Shown: one piece after another, positions 1-9,061 of the stretch
Numbering within the stretch: position 1 is the stretch's first letter
Layout: every line of letters begins with the position of its first letter
Source: Paracoccus binzhouensis
GTDB taxonomy: Bacteria; Pseudomonadota; Alphaproteobacteria; Rhodobacterales; Rhodobacteraceae
Reading direction: 5' to 3'
Assembly (NCBI RefSeq): GCF_016446475.1
Contig: NZ_JAEHFP010000046.1
Location: 1 to 36,203, forward strand
DNA length: 36,203 bases
Translations under genes and position numbers: made by a program
The notes under the pieces: generated by a model
What the model saw: the letters and a program-made list of their open reading frames with translations, nothing else
Told to the model about the DNA's origin: nothing
The model's database searches: none

Positions 1-1
1 G

Positions 2-136
2 CTGGTCCAGACCGAGATGAGCATGATCGAGATCGCCCTCGCCTGCGGCTTCGCAAGCACCGCCCATTTCTCGAAATGCTACCGCGCAACCTATGGCAGC
101 ACACCCTATCGACAAAGAGAAGCCGAAAGCCGGTAG
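2..136 (+). CDS. AraC-family transcriptional regulator, C-terminal fragment
   Basis: The first 44 codons read as the second helix-turn-helix of an AraC/XylS DNA-binding domain, up to a TAG stop at 134-136. The stretch IEIALACGFASTAHFSKCYR matches the usual family pattern (IAxxxGFxSxxHFSRxFRxxxGxSPxxYR), followed by YGSTPYRQR. The 5' part of the gene lies outside the window, so the sensor domain cannot be judged; the form resembles GlxA-type regulators. It ends 116 nt before the binding-protein gene and might control that transporter, but this is only positional inference. Confidence 0.85.
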   Translation: MVQTEMSMIEIALACGFASTAHFSKCYRATYGSTPYRQREAESR

Positions 137-252
137 GGGGACGATCTTCCGCGCCTGTCTTCCGTGCTGACCGCCCTCCAAGCCGCTTTTCTTTTCGACG
201 GCGCGCTTATAACCTGTCTGACAGGACAATGTTCCACTCAGGGAGACTAGGA

Positions 253-1437
253 ATGAAAAAGCTTCTTCTTGCCAGTGTCGCCGGGGGCCTGCTTGCCGGC
301 GCCGCGGGTGCCGAGGAGATCAAGATGGGCATCTCGCTGGGCCTGACCGGGCCGCTGGAGTCGATCTCGCCCGCCATGCAGAAGGGCGCGGAGCTGGCTA
401 TGAAGGAAGTGAGCGACAGCGGCAAGCTGCTGGACGGCTCGACCGTGACCCCGGTGGTCGCCGACAACACCTGCACCGACGCGGCCGCCTCGGTCGCCGC
501 CGTCACCCGCCTGGTCACCGCCGAGGGGGTCAAGGGCGTCATGGGCGGCATGTGCTCGGGCGAGACCATCGCTTCGCTGGAGCAGGTCGGCGTGCCGCAG
601 GGCGTGGTGATGATCTCGCCCTCGGCCACTTCGCCGGCGCTCTCGACCATCGACGACAAGGGCTTCTTCTTCCGCACCTCGCCCTCGGACGCGCGCCAGG
701 GCGAGGTCATGGCCGACATCGTGCTGGAACGTGGCATCAAGTCGGTGGCGGTGACCTATACCAACAACGACTATGGCAAGGGTCTGGCCGACAGCTTCGC
801 CGCGGCCTACAAGGCCAAGGGTGGCGCCGTCACCGTGGTCTCGGCCCATGACGACGGCAAGGCCGACTATTCGGCCGAGGTCGCGGCGCTGGCCGCCGCC
901 GGCGGCGACGCGCTGGTCGTGGCCGGCTATGCCGACCAGGGCGGCTCGGGCGTGATCCAGGGCTCGCTGGACACCGGCGCCTTCGAGACCTTCGTGCTGC
1001 CCGACGGCATGGTCAACAACGTGCTGGTCGAGAAATTCGGCACCCAGCTTGAAACCTCCTTCGGCCAGAACCCCTCGGCCGAGGGCGAAGGCCACGACAA
1101 GTTCGCCGAACTGGCCAAGGCGGCGGGCTTCGACGGCACCTCGGCCTATGCCGGCGAATCCTATGACGCCAGCGCGCTGATGCTGCTGGCCATGCAGGCC
1201 GCCAAGTCCTCGGATCCCAAGGTTTACAAGGACAAGGTGATGGAAGTCGCCAACGCGCCGGGCGAGAAGATCTATCCGGGCGAGCTGGCCAAGGGGCTGG
1301 AGCTGCTGGCCGCCGGCACCGACATCGACTATGTCGGCGCCACTTCGGTCGAGCTGGTCGAGCCCGGCGAAAGCGCCGGCGTCTATCGCGAGGTGGACTT
1401 CAAGGGCGGCAAGCTCAACGTGGTCGGCTTCCGCTGA
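253..1437 (+). CDS. ABC transporter periplasmic substrate-binding protein (branched-chain amino acid/HAAT type)
   Basis: This 394-residue protein is the periplasmic ligand-binding component of a HAAT-family importer. The start at 253 is chosen because it opens a clear signal peptide (MKKLLLASVAGGLLAGAAGA, cleavage expected before EE) and has a GGGAGACTAGGA ribosome-binding region just upstream; the longer in-frame extension to 76 lacks such features. The mature part begins IKMGISLGLTGPLES, typical of type I periplasmic binding folds of the LivJ/Leu-binding group, with further family-like stretches such as TYTNNDYGKGLADSFAAAYK and YAGESYDASALMLLAMQAA. The transporter ATPase and permease genes follow in the same direction. 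The ligand cannot be read from sequence: amino acids, amides, urea and other small compounds are all known for this family. Confidence 0.9.
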   Translation: MKKLLLASVAGGLLAGAAGAEEIKMGISLGLTGPLESISPAMQKGAELAMKEVSDSGKLLDGSTVTPVVADNTCTDAAASVAAVTRLVTAEGVKGVMGGMCSGETIASLEQVGVPQGVVMISPSATSPALSTIDDKGFFFRTSPSDARQGEVMADIVLERGIKSVAVTYTNNDYGKGLADSFAAAYKAKGGAVTVVSAHDDGKADYSAEVAALAAAGGDALVVAGYADQGGSGVIQGSLDTGAFETFVLPDGMVNNVLVEKFGTQLETSFGQNPSAEGEGHDKFAELAKAAGFDGTSAYAGESYDASALMLLAMQAAKSSDPKVYKDKVMEVANAPGEKIYPGELAKGLELLAAGTDIDYVGATSVELVEPGESAGVYREVDFKGGKLNVVGFR

Positions 1438-1455
1438 GCAACGGGGAGATCCGGA

Positions 1456-1484
1456 AGGGGGTCCGGTGAAATCCGGGCCCTTTC
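1456..1484 (+). promoter_or_regulatory. Intercistronic hairpin between binding protein and ATPase genes
   Basis: An inverted repeat GGGTCCGG (1459-1466) / CCGGGCCC (1473-1480) forms an 8-bp stem with one G-T pair and a 6-nt loop, followed by TTTCT. It sits 22 nt after the binding-protein stop. Such hairpins behind the binding-protein gene of ABC operons commonly stabilise the upstream mRNA or partly terminate transcription, so that binding protein is made in excess. That role is inferred. Confidence 0.5.
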
Positions 1485-1546
1485 TGCAATATACGACAAT
1501 CCCTTAATGGGAATTCTTCATGCAAGGCATGAAGTTGGGGAGCGAC

Positions 1547-2425
1547 ATGATTCAGGTCCATGACCTGCACCGACATTTCGGGGGCTTCCGCGCCGTGGAC
1601 GGCGCCAGCCTGACCATCGAGACCGGCTCGATCACCGGGTTGATCGGTCCGAACGGTGCCGGAAAATCTACTCTTTTCAACGTGATCGCCGGGGTTCTGA
1701 AACCGACTGCCGGCCGCGTGACCATGGCGGGCGAGGACATCACCGGCCTGCCGCCGCATGAACTGTTCCACAAGGGCCTGCTGCGCACCTTCCAGCTGGC
1801 GCACGAGTTTTCCTCGATGACGGTGCGCGAGAACCTGATGATGGTGCCCGGCGGCCAGTGCGGCGAGACGCTGCTGAACACCTGGCTGCGCCGCGGCCGC
1901 ATCCGCGAGGAAGAGCGGGCGCTGCGCCGCAAGGCCGACGAGGTGCTTGAATTCCTGACCATTTCCCATGTCGCCGATGAAAAGGCCGGCAATCTGTCCG
2001 GGGGCCAGAAGAAGCTTCTGGAGCTGGGCCGCACCATGATGGTGGATGCGAAGGTCGTGTTCCTGGACGAGGTCGGCGCCGGCGTGAACCGCACGCTTCT
2101 GGGCACCATCGGCGATGCCATCGTGCGGCTGAACAAGGAGCGTGGCTATACCTTCTGCGTGATCGAGCACGACATGGATTTCATCGGCCGGCTTTGCGAC
2201 CCGGTGATCGTCATGGCGGCGGGCAAGGTGCTGGCCGAGGGATCGGCCGACAGCATCATGAAGAACGAGGCGGTGATCGAGGCCTATCTGGGCACCGGCC
2301 TGAAGAACAAGGTCGCGGCCGAACTGGCCGAGGAAAGCGCCTTCGGCGAAAGCCATGGCGCCCAACCCGGCCTGGGGGCCGAGGCCGGGCAAGGCGGCGA
2401 CGGCAAGCCGGCGGGGGACCTGTGA
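1547..2425 (+). CDS. Branched-chain amino acid-type ABC transporter ATP-binding protein (LivG-like)
   Basis: A 292-residue ATPase that drives the importer from the cytoplasmic side. Walker A is GPNGAGKST (residues 34-42), the ABC signature is LSGGQKK (150-156), and Walker B ends in LDE (D174, E175). The start at 1547 is preferred over the in-frame ATGs at 1520 and 1529 because GGGGAG lies 5 nt before it (1537-1542) and the domain begins at once with MIQVHDLHRHFGG. The end carries a low-complexity Gly/Ala-rich tail of about 35 residues beyond the usual LivG end. Its TGA overlaps the next ATG by one base (TGATG), indicating translational coupling with the LivF-like gene. Confidence 0.92.
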   Translation: MIQVHDLHRHFGGFRAVDGASLTIETGSITGLIGPNGAGKSTLFNVIAGVLKPTAGRVTMAGEDITGLPPHELFHKGLLRTFQLAHEFSSMTVRENLMMVPGGQCGETLLNTWLRRGRIREEERALRRKADEVLEFLTISHVADEKAGNLSGGQKKLLELGRTMMVDAKVVFLDEVGAGVNRTLLGTIGDAIVRLNKERGYTFCVIEHDMDFIGRLCDPVIVMAAGKVLAEGSADSIMKNEAVIEAYLGTGLKNKVAAELAEESAFGESHGAQPGLGAEAGQGGDGKPAGDL

Positions 2426-3135
2426 TGACCGAACCCTATCTTTCCGCCACCGACATGCACGGCGGCTATGGCAAGGCCGACATCCTGAACGGCTGCACCC
2501 TGACCGTCGACAAGGGCCAGATCGCGGTGATCGTCGGGCCGAACGGCGCCGGCAAGTCCACCGCCATGAAGGCGGTCTTCGGCATGCTGAACCTGCGCGA
2601 GGGCCGCGTCACCCTGGGCGGCGAGGACATCACCGCCCTGACCCCGCAGGAGCGGGTGCGCAAGGGCATGGGCTTCGTGCCGCAGACCCACAACATCTTC
2701 CCGACCATGACCGTCGAGGAGAACCTGGAGATGGGCGCCTTCATCCGCGAGGACGATTTCCGCGACACCATGGCCCAGGTCTATGAGCTGTTCCCGGCCG
2801 TGGCCGACAAGCGCAAGCAGAACGCGGGCGAGCTGTCCGGCGGCCAGCGCCAGCAGGTCGCGGTCGGCCGGGCGCTGATGACCAAGCCCAGCCTGCTGAT
2901 GCTGGACGAGCCCACGGCGGGCGTCTCGCCCATCGTCATGGACGAGCTTTTCGACCGCATCATCGAAGTCGCCCGCACTGGAATCTCGATCCTGATGGTG
3001 GAACAGAACGCCCGGCAGGCGCTGGAGATCGCCGATATCGGCTATGTGCTGGTGCAGGGTGCCAACCGTTACACGGACAGCGGACAGGCGCTTCTTGCCG
3101 ATCCCGAGGTCCGCCGCACCTTCCTGGGGGGCTGA
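2425..3135 (+). CDS. Branched-chain amino acid-type ABC transporter ATP-binding protein (LivF-like)
   Basis: The second ATPase of the importer, 236 residues, the normal LivF size. Walker A GPNGAGKST lies at residues 38-46, the signature is LSGGQRQQV, and Walker B is LLMLDEPTAG. The region FVPQTHNIFPTMTVEENLEMG is the Q-loop context typical of LivF. It presumably pairs with the LivG-like protein as an asymmetric ATPase dimer on the two permeases. The start overlaps the previous stop by one base, and the stop is 2 nt before the first permease gene. Confidence 0.93.
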   Translation: MTEPYLSATDMHGGYGKADILNGCTLTVDKGQIAVIVGPNGAGKSTAMKAVFGMLNLREGRVTLGGEDITALTPQERVRKGMGFVPQTHNIFPTMTVEENLEMGAFIREDDFRDTMAQVYELFPAVADKRKQNAGELSGGQRQQVAVGRALMTKPSLLMLDEPTAGVSPIVMDELFDRIIEVARTGISILMVEQNARQALEIADIGYVLVQGANRYTDSGQALLADPEVRRTFLGG

Positions 3136-3137
3136 CC

Positions 3138-4139
3138 ATGGACATCCTGAACGCCCTGGTGGCGATCCTGAACTTCGTGGTGATCCCCGCCGCCTCATAC
3201 GGCGCGCAGCTGGCGCTTGGCGCGCTGGGGGTGACGCTGATCTATGGCATCCTGCGCTTTTCCAACTTCGCCCATGGCGACACCATGGCCTTCGGCACGG
3301 CGCTGGTGATCCTGGTCACCTGGGGCCTGCAGGCCATCGGCATCGACCTGGGCCCGGTGCCGACCGCACTTCTGGCGCTGCCCATCGGCATCGCGCTATG
3401 CTCGGTCTTCGTGCTGGGCACCGACCGGACGGTCTATCGCTTCTATCGCCGCAAACGCTCGGACCCGATCATCCTGGTCATGGCCTCGGTCGGGGTCATG
3501 TTCATCATGAACGGGCTGACCCGGCTGGTGATCGGCGTGGACGAGATCCGCTTCGACGACGGCGCCCGCTTCCTGGTCTCGGTGCAGCAGTTCCGGGCCT
3601 GGACCGGGCTGAGCGAGGGGCTGTCGCTGCGCGTCAGCCAGGCGATCACGCTGGCCGTCACCGCGCTGGCCTGCTGGGCGCTGTTCCGCTTCCTGAGCCG
3701 CTCGCGCGCCGGCAAGGCGATGCGGGCCTATTCCGACAACGAGGATCTGGCGCTGCTCTCGGGCATCGACCCCGAGCGGGTGGTGCGGCTGACCTGGATC
3801 ATCGCCACGGCCCTGGCGGTGACGGCGGGCACGCTCTACGGGCTCGACAAGAGCTTCAAGGCCTTCAACTATTTCCAGATCCTGCTGCCGATCTTCGCCG
3901 CCGCCATCGTGGGGGGGCTGGGCAATCCGCTGGGCGCGGTCGCGGGCGGCTTCATCGTCGCCTTTTCCGAGGTGGCGGTGACCTATCCCTGGAAGAAGAT
4001 CGCCAACTATCTGGGCTTCCAGCCCGAGGGTCTGCTGCAGCTGCTCTCGACCGAATACAAGTTCGCGGTCAGCTTCGTGATCCTGATCGTCGTCCTGCTG
4101 TTCCGGCCGACCGGCCTGTTCCGCGGCAAATCCGTCTGA
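3138..4139 (+). CDS. Branched-chain amino acid-type ABC transporter permease (LivH-like)
   Basis: A 333-residue inner-membrane permease with about eight hydrophobic segments. The stretch GVTLIYGILRFSNFAHGD is the characteristic early LivH motif, and RAYSDNEDLALLSGID matches the cytoplasmic EAA-like loop (usually RACAEDxxMAxLxGI) that contacts the ATPase. FAAAIVGGLGNPLGAVAGG near the end is also standard for the family. The gene begins 2 nt after the LivF-like stop and uses the GGGGGG run at that stop as a likely ribosome-binding site. Confidence 0.92.
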   Translation: MDILNALVAILNFVVIPAASYGAQLALGALGVTLIYGILRFSNFAHGDTMAFGTALVILVTWGLQAIGIDLGPVPTALLALPIGIALCSVFVLGTDRTVYRFYRRKRSDPIILVMASVGVMFIMNGLTRLVIGVDEIRFDDGARFLVSVQQFRAWTGLSEGLSLRVSQAITLAVTALACWALFRFLSRSRAGKAMRAYSDNEDLALLSGIDPERVVRLTWIIATALAVTAGTLYGLDKSFKAFNYFQILLPIFAAAIVGGLGNPLGAVAGGFIVAFSEVAVTYPWKKIANYLGFQPEGLLQLLSTEYKFAVSFVILIVVLLFRPTGLFRGKSV

Positions 4140-4152
4140 GGAGGGCTTCACC

Positions 4153-5493
4153 ATGTCGCATACACGTCAAGCCGAAGCCCATGGCGCCTGGCGCGCGCCG
4201 GTGCTGTTCCTGGTGCTGGCCCTGCTGTTCCTGGCCGAGGGGACATTCCGCAACGCGCTGTTCTCGGGCAGCTGGAACACCGCGCTCGGCATCCTGAACA
4301 TGGGGCTGATCTCGGCTATCATGGCGCTGGGGGTCAACATGCAATGGGGCTATGCGGGCCTGTTCAACGCCGGGGTCGTGGGCTTCCTGGCGCTGGGGGG
4401 GCTGGCGCCGGTGCTGGTCTCGACCCCGCCGGTCCAGGGCGCCTGGGCGGCGGGCGGGCCGCGGGTGATCCTGGCGCTGGCCGTGGGCCTGGGCACGCTG
4501 GTGCTGGCGGCGCAGGTCTGGAAACGGGTGCCGGGCCGGCCGCGGGTGCTGGCGCTGATCGCGGTGCTGGTGCTGGGCTTCGTGCTCTACCGCTTCCTGT
4601 TCGACCCGGCCGTCGCCGCGATCGAGGCCAACAACTCGGCCTCGGCCGGCAATATCGGCGGGCTCGGCTGGCCGGTGCTGCTGTCCTGGCCGGTCGGCGC
4701 GCTGATGGCCGCGGCCGCGGCCTGGGGGGTCGGCAAGGTGGCGCTGGGGCTGCGCTCGGACTATCTGGCCATCGCCACGCTGGGCATCGGCGAGATCATC
4801 GTCGCGGTGATGCGCAACGAGGAATGGCTGTCGCGCGGGGTCAAGAACATGTCGGGCATCCCGCGCCCGGTGCCCTACGAGGTGGACCTGCAGGCCGATC
4901 CCGGCTTCGTGGCCCGGGCCGCCGAATGGGGGCTGAGCCCGGGGCTGGCCTCGGGGATCTGGGTGAAGCTGCTTTATGCCGGCCTGTTCACCGCGGTGCT
5001 GCTGGCGCTGATCCTGCTGGCCGAACTGGCGCTGAAATCGCCCTGGGGGCGGATGATGCGCGCGATCCGCGACAACGAGACCGCGGCCGGCGCCATGGGC
5101 AAGAACGTCACCCGCCGGCACCTGCAGATCTTCGTCATCGGCAGCGCGGTGATCGGCCTGGCCGGGGCGATGATGGTCACGCTGGACGGGCTTCTGTCGC
5201 CCAACAGCTTCAACCCGCTGCGTTATACCTTCCTGATCTGGGTCATGGTGATCGTCGGCGGCTCGGGCAACAACTGGGGCGCGGTGCTGGGCGCGATCCT
5301 GATCTGGTTCCTGTGGATCAAGGCCGAGGTCTGGGGCCCCGAGCTGATGCGGCTGATCACCCTGCCGCTGCCCGAGGGGGCGTTCCGCAGCCACATGCTG
5401 GGCAGCGCGCCGCATATGCGCTTCATCGCGCTGGGGCTGGTGCTGCTGCTGGTGCTGCGTTTCGCGCCGCGCGGGCTGGTGCCCGAGAAATAG
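4153..5493 (+). CDS. Branched-chain amino acid-type ABC transporter permease (LivM-like)
   Basis: A 446-residue second permease. GLNMQWGYAG-like sequence (here GVNMQWGYAGLFNAGVVGF), LRSDYLAIATLGIGEII and the loop RAIRDNETAAGAMGKNV are LivM signatures; YTFLIWVMVIVGGSGNNWG precedes the last helices. It is longer than the roughly 330-residue core LivM, with extra hydrophobic sequence around residues 85-175 between the first helices and the LRSDYLAI motif. GAGGAGGG sits 8-14 nt before ATG. It is the last gene of the operon, closed by the terminator at 5580-5605. Confidence 0.92.
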   Translation: MSHTRQAEAHGAWRAPVLFLVLALLFLAEGTFRNALFSGSWNTALGILNMGLISAIMALGVNMQWGYAGLFNAGVVGFLALGGLAPVLVSTPPVQGAWAAGGPRVILALAVGLGTLVLAAQVWKRVPGRPRVLALIAVLVLGFVLYRFLFDPAVAAIEANNSASAGNIGGLGWPVLLSWPVGALMAAAAAWGVGKVALGLRSDYLAIATLGIGEIIVAVMRNEEWLSRGVKNMSGIPRPVPYEVDLQADPGFVARAAEWGLSPGLASGIWVKLLYAGLFTAVLLALILLAELALKSPWGRMMRAIRDNETAAGAMGKNVTRRHLQIFVIGSAVIGLAGAMMVTLDGLLSPNSFNPLRYTFLIWVMVIVGGSGNNWGAVLGAILIWFLWIKAEVWGPELMRLITLPLPEGAFRSHMLGSAPHMRFIALGLVLLLVLRFAPRGLVPEK

Positions 5494-5509
5494 CAGGGGT
5501 TCTGAGTTC

Positions 5510-5526
5510 GGGGGGGGGGGGGGGGG
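5510..5526. repeat. Homopolymer of 17 G
   Basis: An unbroken G17 run lies 16 nt after the LivM-like stop in the short space between convergent genes. Runs this long are rare even in GC-rich genomes and tend to vary in length by slippage. Placed after the last gene, it cannot switch a reading frame here; the exact count could also be a sequencing estimate. Confidence 0.9.
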
Positions 5527-5534
5527 ATGAGTTC

Positions 5535-5570
5535 GCGGGGGCCTTGCCCCCGCACCCCCAGGGTATTTGG
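5535..5570. repeat. Intergenic repeat: GC hairpin plus 18-mer shared with 20313-20330
   Basis: A perfect 8-bp inverted repeat GCGGGGGC/GCCCCCGC with a CTT loop (5535-5553) runs directly into CACCCCCAGGGTATTTGG (5553-5570). The reverse complement of this 18-mer occurs without mismatch at 20313-20330, also next to a G/C hairpin behind an operon. This looks like the multicopy CAGGGTATTT element found at gene ends in Rhodobacterales genomes. Confidence 0.75.
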
Positions 5571-5579
5571 AGAACAAAG

Positions 5580-5605
5580 AAGGGCGCAGGACTTGCGCCT
5601 TTTTT
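5580..5605 (+). terminator. Rho-independent terminator (bidirectional) of the ABC operon
   Basis: GGCGCA (5583-5588), a GGACT loop and TGCGCC (5594-5599) are followed at once by six T. The stem can extend by three pairs (AAG with TTT). Read on the minus strand the same hairpin is followed by a T-rich stretch, so it can also end purN transcription; purN stops at 5607. Confidence 0.85.
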
Positions 5606-5606
5606 C

Positions 5607-6203
5607 CTATGCCGCAGTCAGGGTGATCGGCCTCTGGTCGCCCAGGGCGAAGCGGCGCAGCACCGCGGGATAGAGCCGGTGTTCCTGCACCAGCACCCGG
5701 GCAGCGAGGGTCTCGGCCGTGTCGCCGGACAGGACCGGGACGCGGGCCTGGCCGAGGATCGGGCCGGCATCGAGCTCGGGCGTGACCAGATGGACGGTGG
5801 CGCCGGCCTCGGCATCACCCGCCTCGATGGCGCGTCGATGCGTGTGCAGGCCGGGATATTTCGGCAGGAGCGACGGATGGATGTTCAGCATCCGGCCCCG
5901 GAAACGCTGCACGAAATCCGGGGTCAGGATGCGCATGAAGCCGGCGAGGCACAGGATGTCGGGCTGCGCCGTCAGCAAGGGTTCCAGCAGCGCCGCCTCG
6001 AACGCGGCGCGGTCGCCCTTGTAATGGCGATGGTCCACGGCAAAGCTCGGCACGCCCAGGGCCTCGGCCCGGGCCAGGCCCGCGGCCTGCGGGTCGTTCG
6101 AGCCGACGATCACCGGTCGGGCCGGGTGGTCCCCGGTCATCGACTCGACCAGCTTCACCATGTTCGAGCCGCCGCCCGAGATCAGGATCGCGACCCGCTT
6201 CAC
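5607..6203 (-). CDS. purN: Phosphoribosylglycinamide formyltransferase
   Basis: A 198-residue cytosolic enzyme that formylates GAR with 10-formyl-tetrahydrofolate, third step of de novo purine synthesis. The N-terminal [10 protein letters not shown] phosphate-binding loop is present, as are the catalytic Asn-His of [16 protein letters not shown] and the later DAGPIL Asp. The start is a GTG at 6203, since the protein then opens [14 protein letters not shown]; the same reading frame stays open far upstream inside purM but encodes nothing recognisable there. GTG overlaps the purM stop by four bases (GTGA), so the two are translationally coupled. Confidence 0.95.
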   Translation of the reverse strand: MKRVAILISGGGSNMVKLVESMTGDHPARPVIVGSNDPQAAGLARAEALGVPSFAVDHRHYKGDRAAFEAALLEPLLTAQPDILCLAGFMRILTPDFVQRFRGRMLNIHPSLLPKYPGLHTHRRAIEAGDAEAGATVHLVTPELDAGPILGQARVPVLSGDTAETLAARVLVQEHRLYPAVLRRFALGDQRPITLTAA

Positions 6204-7246
6204 CGCAGCCGGCCGCTGTAGCGCACGCCCTCTCCCGGGGTGACATGGCCAAGGCGGACCACCGTCTCGCCCTGATCCTGCAGCAGCGCCTCGAGCTCGG
6301 CGGCGCGTTCGGCGGCGACGGCCAGGATCATGCCGATTCCGGCGTTGAAGGTCTTGAGCATCTCGGCCTCGGCGATGTCGCCGGCCTCGGCCAGCCAGTC
6401 GAAGACCGGCGGCAGGCTGAAGCTGTCGAGGTCGATTTCCGCGCCAAGGCCCTTGGGCAGCACCCGCGGCAGGTTTTCGGTGATGCCGCCGCCGGTGATA
6501 TGGGCGGCCGCGTGGACGCCCCCGGCCCGGATCGCCGCCAGCACCGGCTTGACATAGAGCCGGGTCGGCACCAGCAGCGCCTGGCCCAGCGTGCCGGTGC
6601 CGAAGGGCGCCGGCGATTCCCAGCCGAGCCCGGCATGTTCGGCAACCTTGCGCACCAGCGAGAAGCCGTTGGAATGCACCCCGTCCGAGGCGAGGCCCAG
6701 CAGCACGTCGCCATCCGCCACCCCGGCAGGCAGCGCCGTGCCGCGTTCCATCGCGCCGACGGCGAAGCCGGCGAGGTCGAAATCGCCGCGCGCATACATG
6801 CCCGGCATCTCGGCCGTCTCGCCGCCGATCAGCGCGCAGCCCGAGCGCCGGCAGCCCTCGGCGATGCCGGCGATGACGCGGGCGGCCTCGTCGACCGAGA
6901 GCTTGCCGGTGGCGAAATAGTCCAGGAAGAACAGCGGCTCGGCGCCCTGGCAGACCAGGTCGTTCACGCACATCGCCACCAGGTCGATGCCCAGCCCGTC
7001 AAGCGCGCCCGTGTCGATGCCGATGCGCAGCTTGGTGCCGACGCCATCGGTCGCCGCCACCAGCACCGGGTCCCGATAACCGGCGGCGCGCGGGTCGAAC
7101 AGCGCCCCGAAGCCGCCCAGCCCCTCCATCACCCCGGGGCGCCGGGTCGCGGCGGCGGCAGGCTTGATCCTTTCGACCAGCGCATTGCCCGCGTCGATAT
7201 CCACTCCGGCCTCGGCATAGGACAGGCCGCTTTTGCGCTCGGTCAT
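6200..7246 (-). CDS. purM: Phosphoribosylformylglycinamidine cyclo-ligase (AIR synthetase)
   Basis: A 348-residue enzyme that closes FGAM to AIR using ATP, fifth step of purine synthesis. Recognisable blocks are [20 protein letters not shown] at the start, [46 protein letters not shown] and [15 protein letters not shown]. Length matches PurM (about 345). ATG at 7246 is preceded by AAGGGGG. It is the first gene of a purM-purN pair, the usual alphaproteobacterial order, and diverges from the SARP-like regulator across a 201-nt gap. Confidence 0.96.
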   Translation of the reverse strand: MTERKSGLSYAEAGVDIDAGNALVERIKPAAAATRRPGVMEGLGGFGALFDPRAAGYRDPVLVAATDGVGTKLRIGIDTGALDGLGIDLVAMCVNDLVCQGAEPLFFLDYFATGKLSVDEAARVIAGIAEGCRRSGCALIGGETAEMPGMYARGDFDLAGFAVGAMERGTALPAGVADGDVLLGLASDGVHSNGFSLVRKVAEHAGLGWESPAPFGTGTLGQALLVPTRLYVKPVLAAIRAGGVHAAAHITGGGITENLPRVLPKGLGAEIDLDSFSLPPVFDWLAEAGDIAEAEMLKTFNAGIGMILAVAAERAAELEALLQDQGETVVRLGHVTPGEGVRYSGRLR

Positions 7247-7447
7247 CTTGGGGTCCCCCTTGCTTTGACGCCCCGATAGCGCAGGCCGGGCCGACAGGCA
7301 ATGATCGGCTGCGATCCTGCGGCGATTCCCGGCAAGGCGGCGCGGCCCCTGCCCCACCCCTTGCCGGCAAGTGTTCCTGTTGTTTCGCGGTGGGTTGCGC
7401 CATAATGGGCAATATCCGACCAACACGAAGCCAAGCGGCGAGTCGCC

Positions 7448-9019
7448 ATGCCAGCCACGCTGAGTCTGATGGGTTCCGTGCGCCTGCGCGGCGCAAGCGG
7501 CAACGAGTTGACGCCCCGCAGCCAAAAAGCGCGTGGAGCCCTGGCTTTGCTGGGCACGGCCCCCGACCTGCGGCTGAGCCGGGCGCGGCTGCAGGACCTG
7601 CTGTGGAGCGAGCGCGGCAAGCAGCAGGGCTCGGACAGCCTGCGGCAGATGCTGCGCGAGCTGCGCTGCCAGATGGGCGACGAAAGGGACATATTGCTGA
7701 CCGGGGTGGGCTGGGTCGGGCTGGATCCCGACCGGCTGCGCATCGACCTGACGCCGGTCTATGACGCCGGCGGCACGCCGCTGGAATTCGCCGCGGACAT
7801 CGACATTCCCGACCCGGAATTCGAGAGCTGGCTGCGCGACATGCGGCTGCGGCTGCTGCCGGAATGCGACGGGCCGCGGCGGCGCCCCGGAGCCCCGGCC
7901 CTGCTGCGCCCGTCCGCCGAGCCGCCGGCAAGCGGCTATGTCGTCGCGCTGGACCCGGTCGAAAGCAATGACAGCCGCGCCCATGTCATCGGCGAGATGG
8001 TGGTGAACGAGGCCGCCGCCCGGGCCTGCGAGATGATCCCGGCCATGCTGGCCGACCGGGTCGAGACCGCCCAGCAGCTGGGCACCCAGGTCGTGGCGCT
8101 GTGCTATTCCGCCGGCATCGACTGTTCGCTGATGGTGGTGATGCGCGACCTGCCCAGCGGCCGGCGCGGCTGGACCCGGCGCTTCACCATTCGCGCGGCG
8201 GACGAGACCGCGACCATGCGCCATGCGGTGGCGCAGATCACCGTGGCGCTGCTGGACCGGGCGCGGCGCACCGCCTCGGCGAAATGGCTGACCTTTCCGA
8301 TCTGGGACGTGTTCAGCTATTCGCGCGAGCGGCTGGAGGCGGCCGATCGGGTGCTGGCCGAGCTGCCGCCCGAGCGGCAGAGCGCGGTCGGGCTGGCGCT
8401 GCGTTCCTATCTGCGCAACACCCTGATCCTCGAACGGCTGACCGAGGATCCGGGGCGCTGCTCGGACGAGGCCGAGGATTTCGCCCGCCGCGCCCGCGAA
8501 CTGGCGCCGAACAACCCGGTGGTGCTGGCGGTGGCCTCGCTTTCGGCATCCAGGCGGCGGGATGCGGTGGGGGCGCTGGAGCTGGCGCAGGCCGCCTGCC
8601 GCAACGACCCCGACAACGAACTGGCCTGCCATGCCCTGTCGCAGGCGCTGACCGAGGTGGGCCGCGACCAGGAGGCGCTGGAGGCGGCCGAGCGCGGGGC
8701 GCGCGGGGCGCTGGCGGTGCTGGGCCCGGCCTGCTGGCTGATGCGCCGGGCCCAGGTGCTGGTGCGGCTGGGCCGGCTGGGCGATGCCGAGAATTCCGCT
8801 GCAGCCGCCTTTGCCTTCGCGCCGGACAACCGCCCCTCGCTGCGCTTCCTGGCGGCGCTGCGCTATCATCGCGGCGACAGGGCCGGGGCGGCGGATGCGC
8901 TGCGGCATCTGCGCCGCGTCGAGCCGGATTTCACCCTGGAGCTGATGGCGCATCCCGATTATCCGGTGAAGACCCTGCGCATGGCCGGGCTGATGGAGAT
9001 CACCCGCTCGGGGCTCTGA
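7448..9019 (+). CDS. SARP/BTAD-like transcriptional regulator with TPR-like repeats
   Basis: A 523-residue protein of unknown target. Residues 1-95 ([20 protein letters not shown], then [10 protein letters not shown] and [20 protein letters not shown]) resemble the OmpR-type winged helix plus linker of SARP/BTAD activators. Residues about 155-270 form a mixed alpha/beta region of the kind seen in CadC- and adenylate-cyclase-linked regulators, and residues about 335-510 contain Ala-rich helical repeats that look like TPRs (for example [20 protein letters not shown]). No transmembrane segment is evident, so it is probably cytosolic. It converges with the pentapeptide and DUF6345-type genes, only 42 nt from the former, and may regulate them; that is inference from position. 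Confidence 0.7.
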   Translation: MPATLSLMGSVRLRGASGNELTPRSQKARGALALLGTAPDLRLSRARLQDLLWSERGKQQGSDSLRQMLRELRCQMGDERDILLTGVGWVGLDPDRLRIDLTPVYDAGGTPLEFAADIDIPDPEFESWLRDMRLRLLPECDGPRRRPGAPALLRPSAEPPASGYVVALDPVESNDSRAHVIGEMVVNEAAARACEMIPAMLADRVETAQQLGTQVVALCYSAGIDCSLMVVMRDLPSGRRGWTRRFTIRAADETATMRHAVAQITVALLDRARRTASAKWLTFPIWDVFSYSRERLEAADRVLAELPPERQSAVGLALRSYLRNTLILERLTEDPGRCSDEAEDFARRARELAPNNPVVLAVASLSASRRRDAVGALELAQAACRNDPDNELACHALSQALTEVGRDQEALEAAERGARGALAVLGPACWLMRRAQVLVRLGRLGDAENSAAAAFAFAPDNRPSLRFLAALRYHRGDRAGAADALRHLRRVEPDFTLELMAHPDYPVKTLRMAGLMEITRSGL

Positions 9020-9061
9020 TACAGGGCGGCAAGGGCGGGCCAAGGCGCGGTCGGGACGCGC

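Noticed and set aside
4344..6221. 625-codon plus-strand frame over livM and purN.
   Set aside because: Out-of-frame reading of livM that passes the terminator and the antisense of purN; its composition is Gly/Arg/Ala low complexity.
6200..9043. One 947-codon minus-strand gene.
   Set aside because: Only its 3' third (from 7246) is purM; the remainder is the antisense of the SARP-like gene, open because of GC bias, with low-complexity Gln/Arg/Gly translation.
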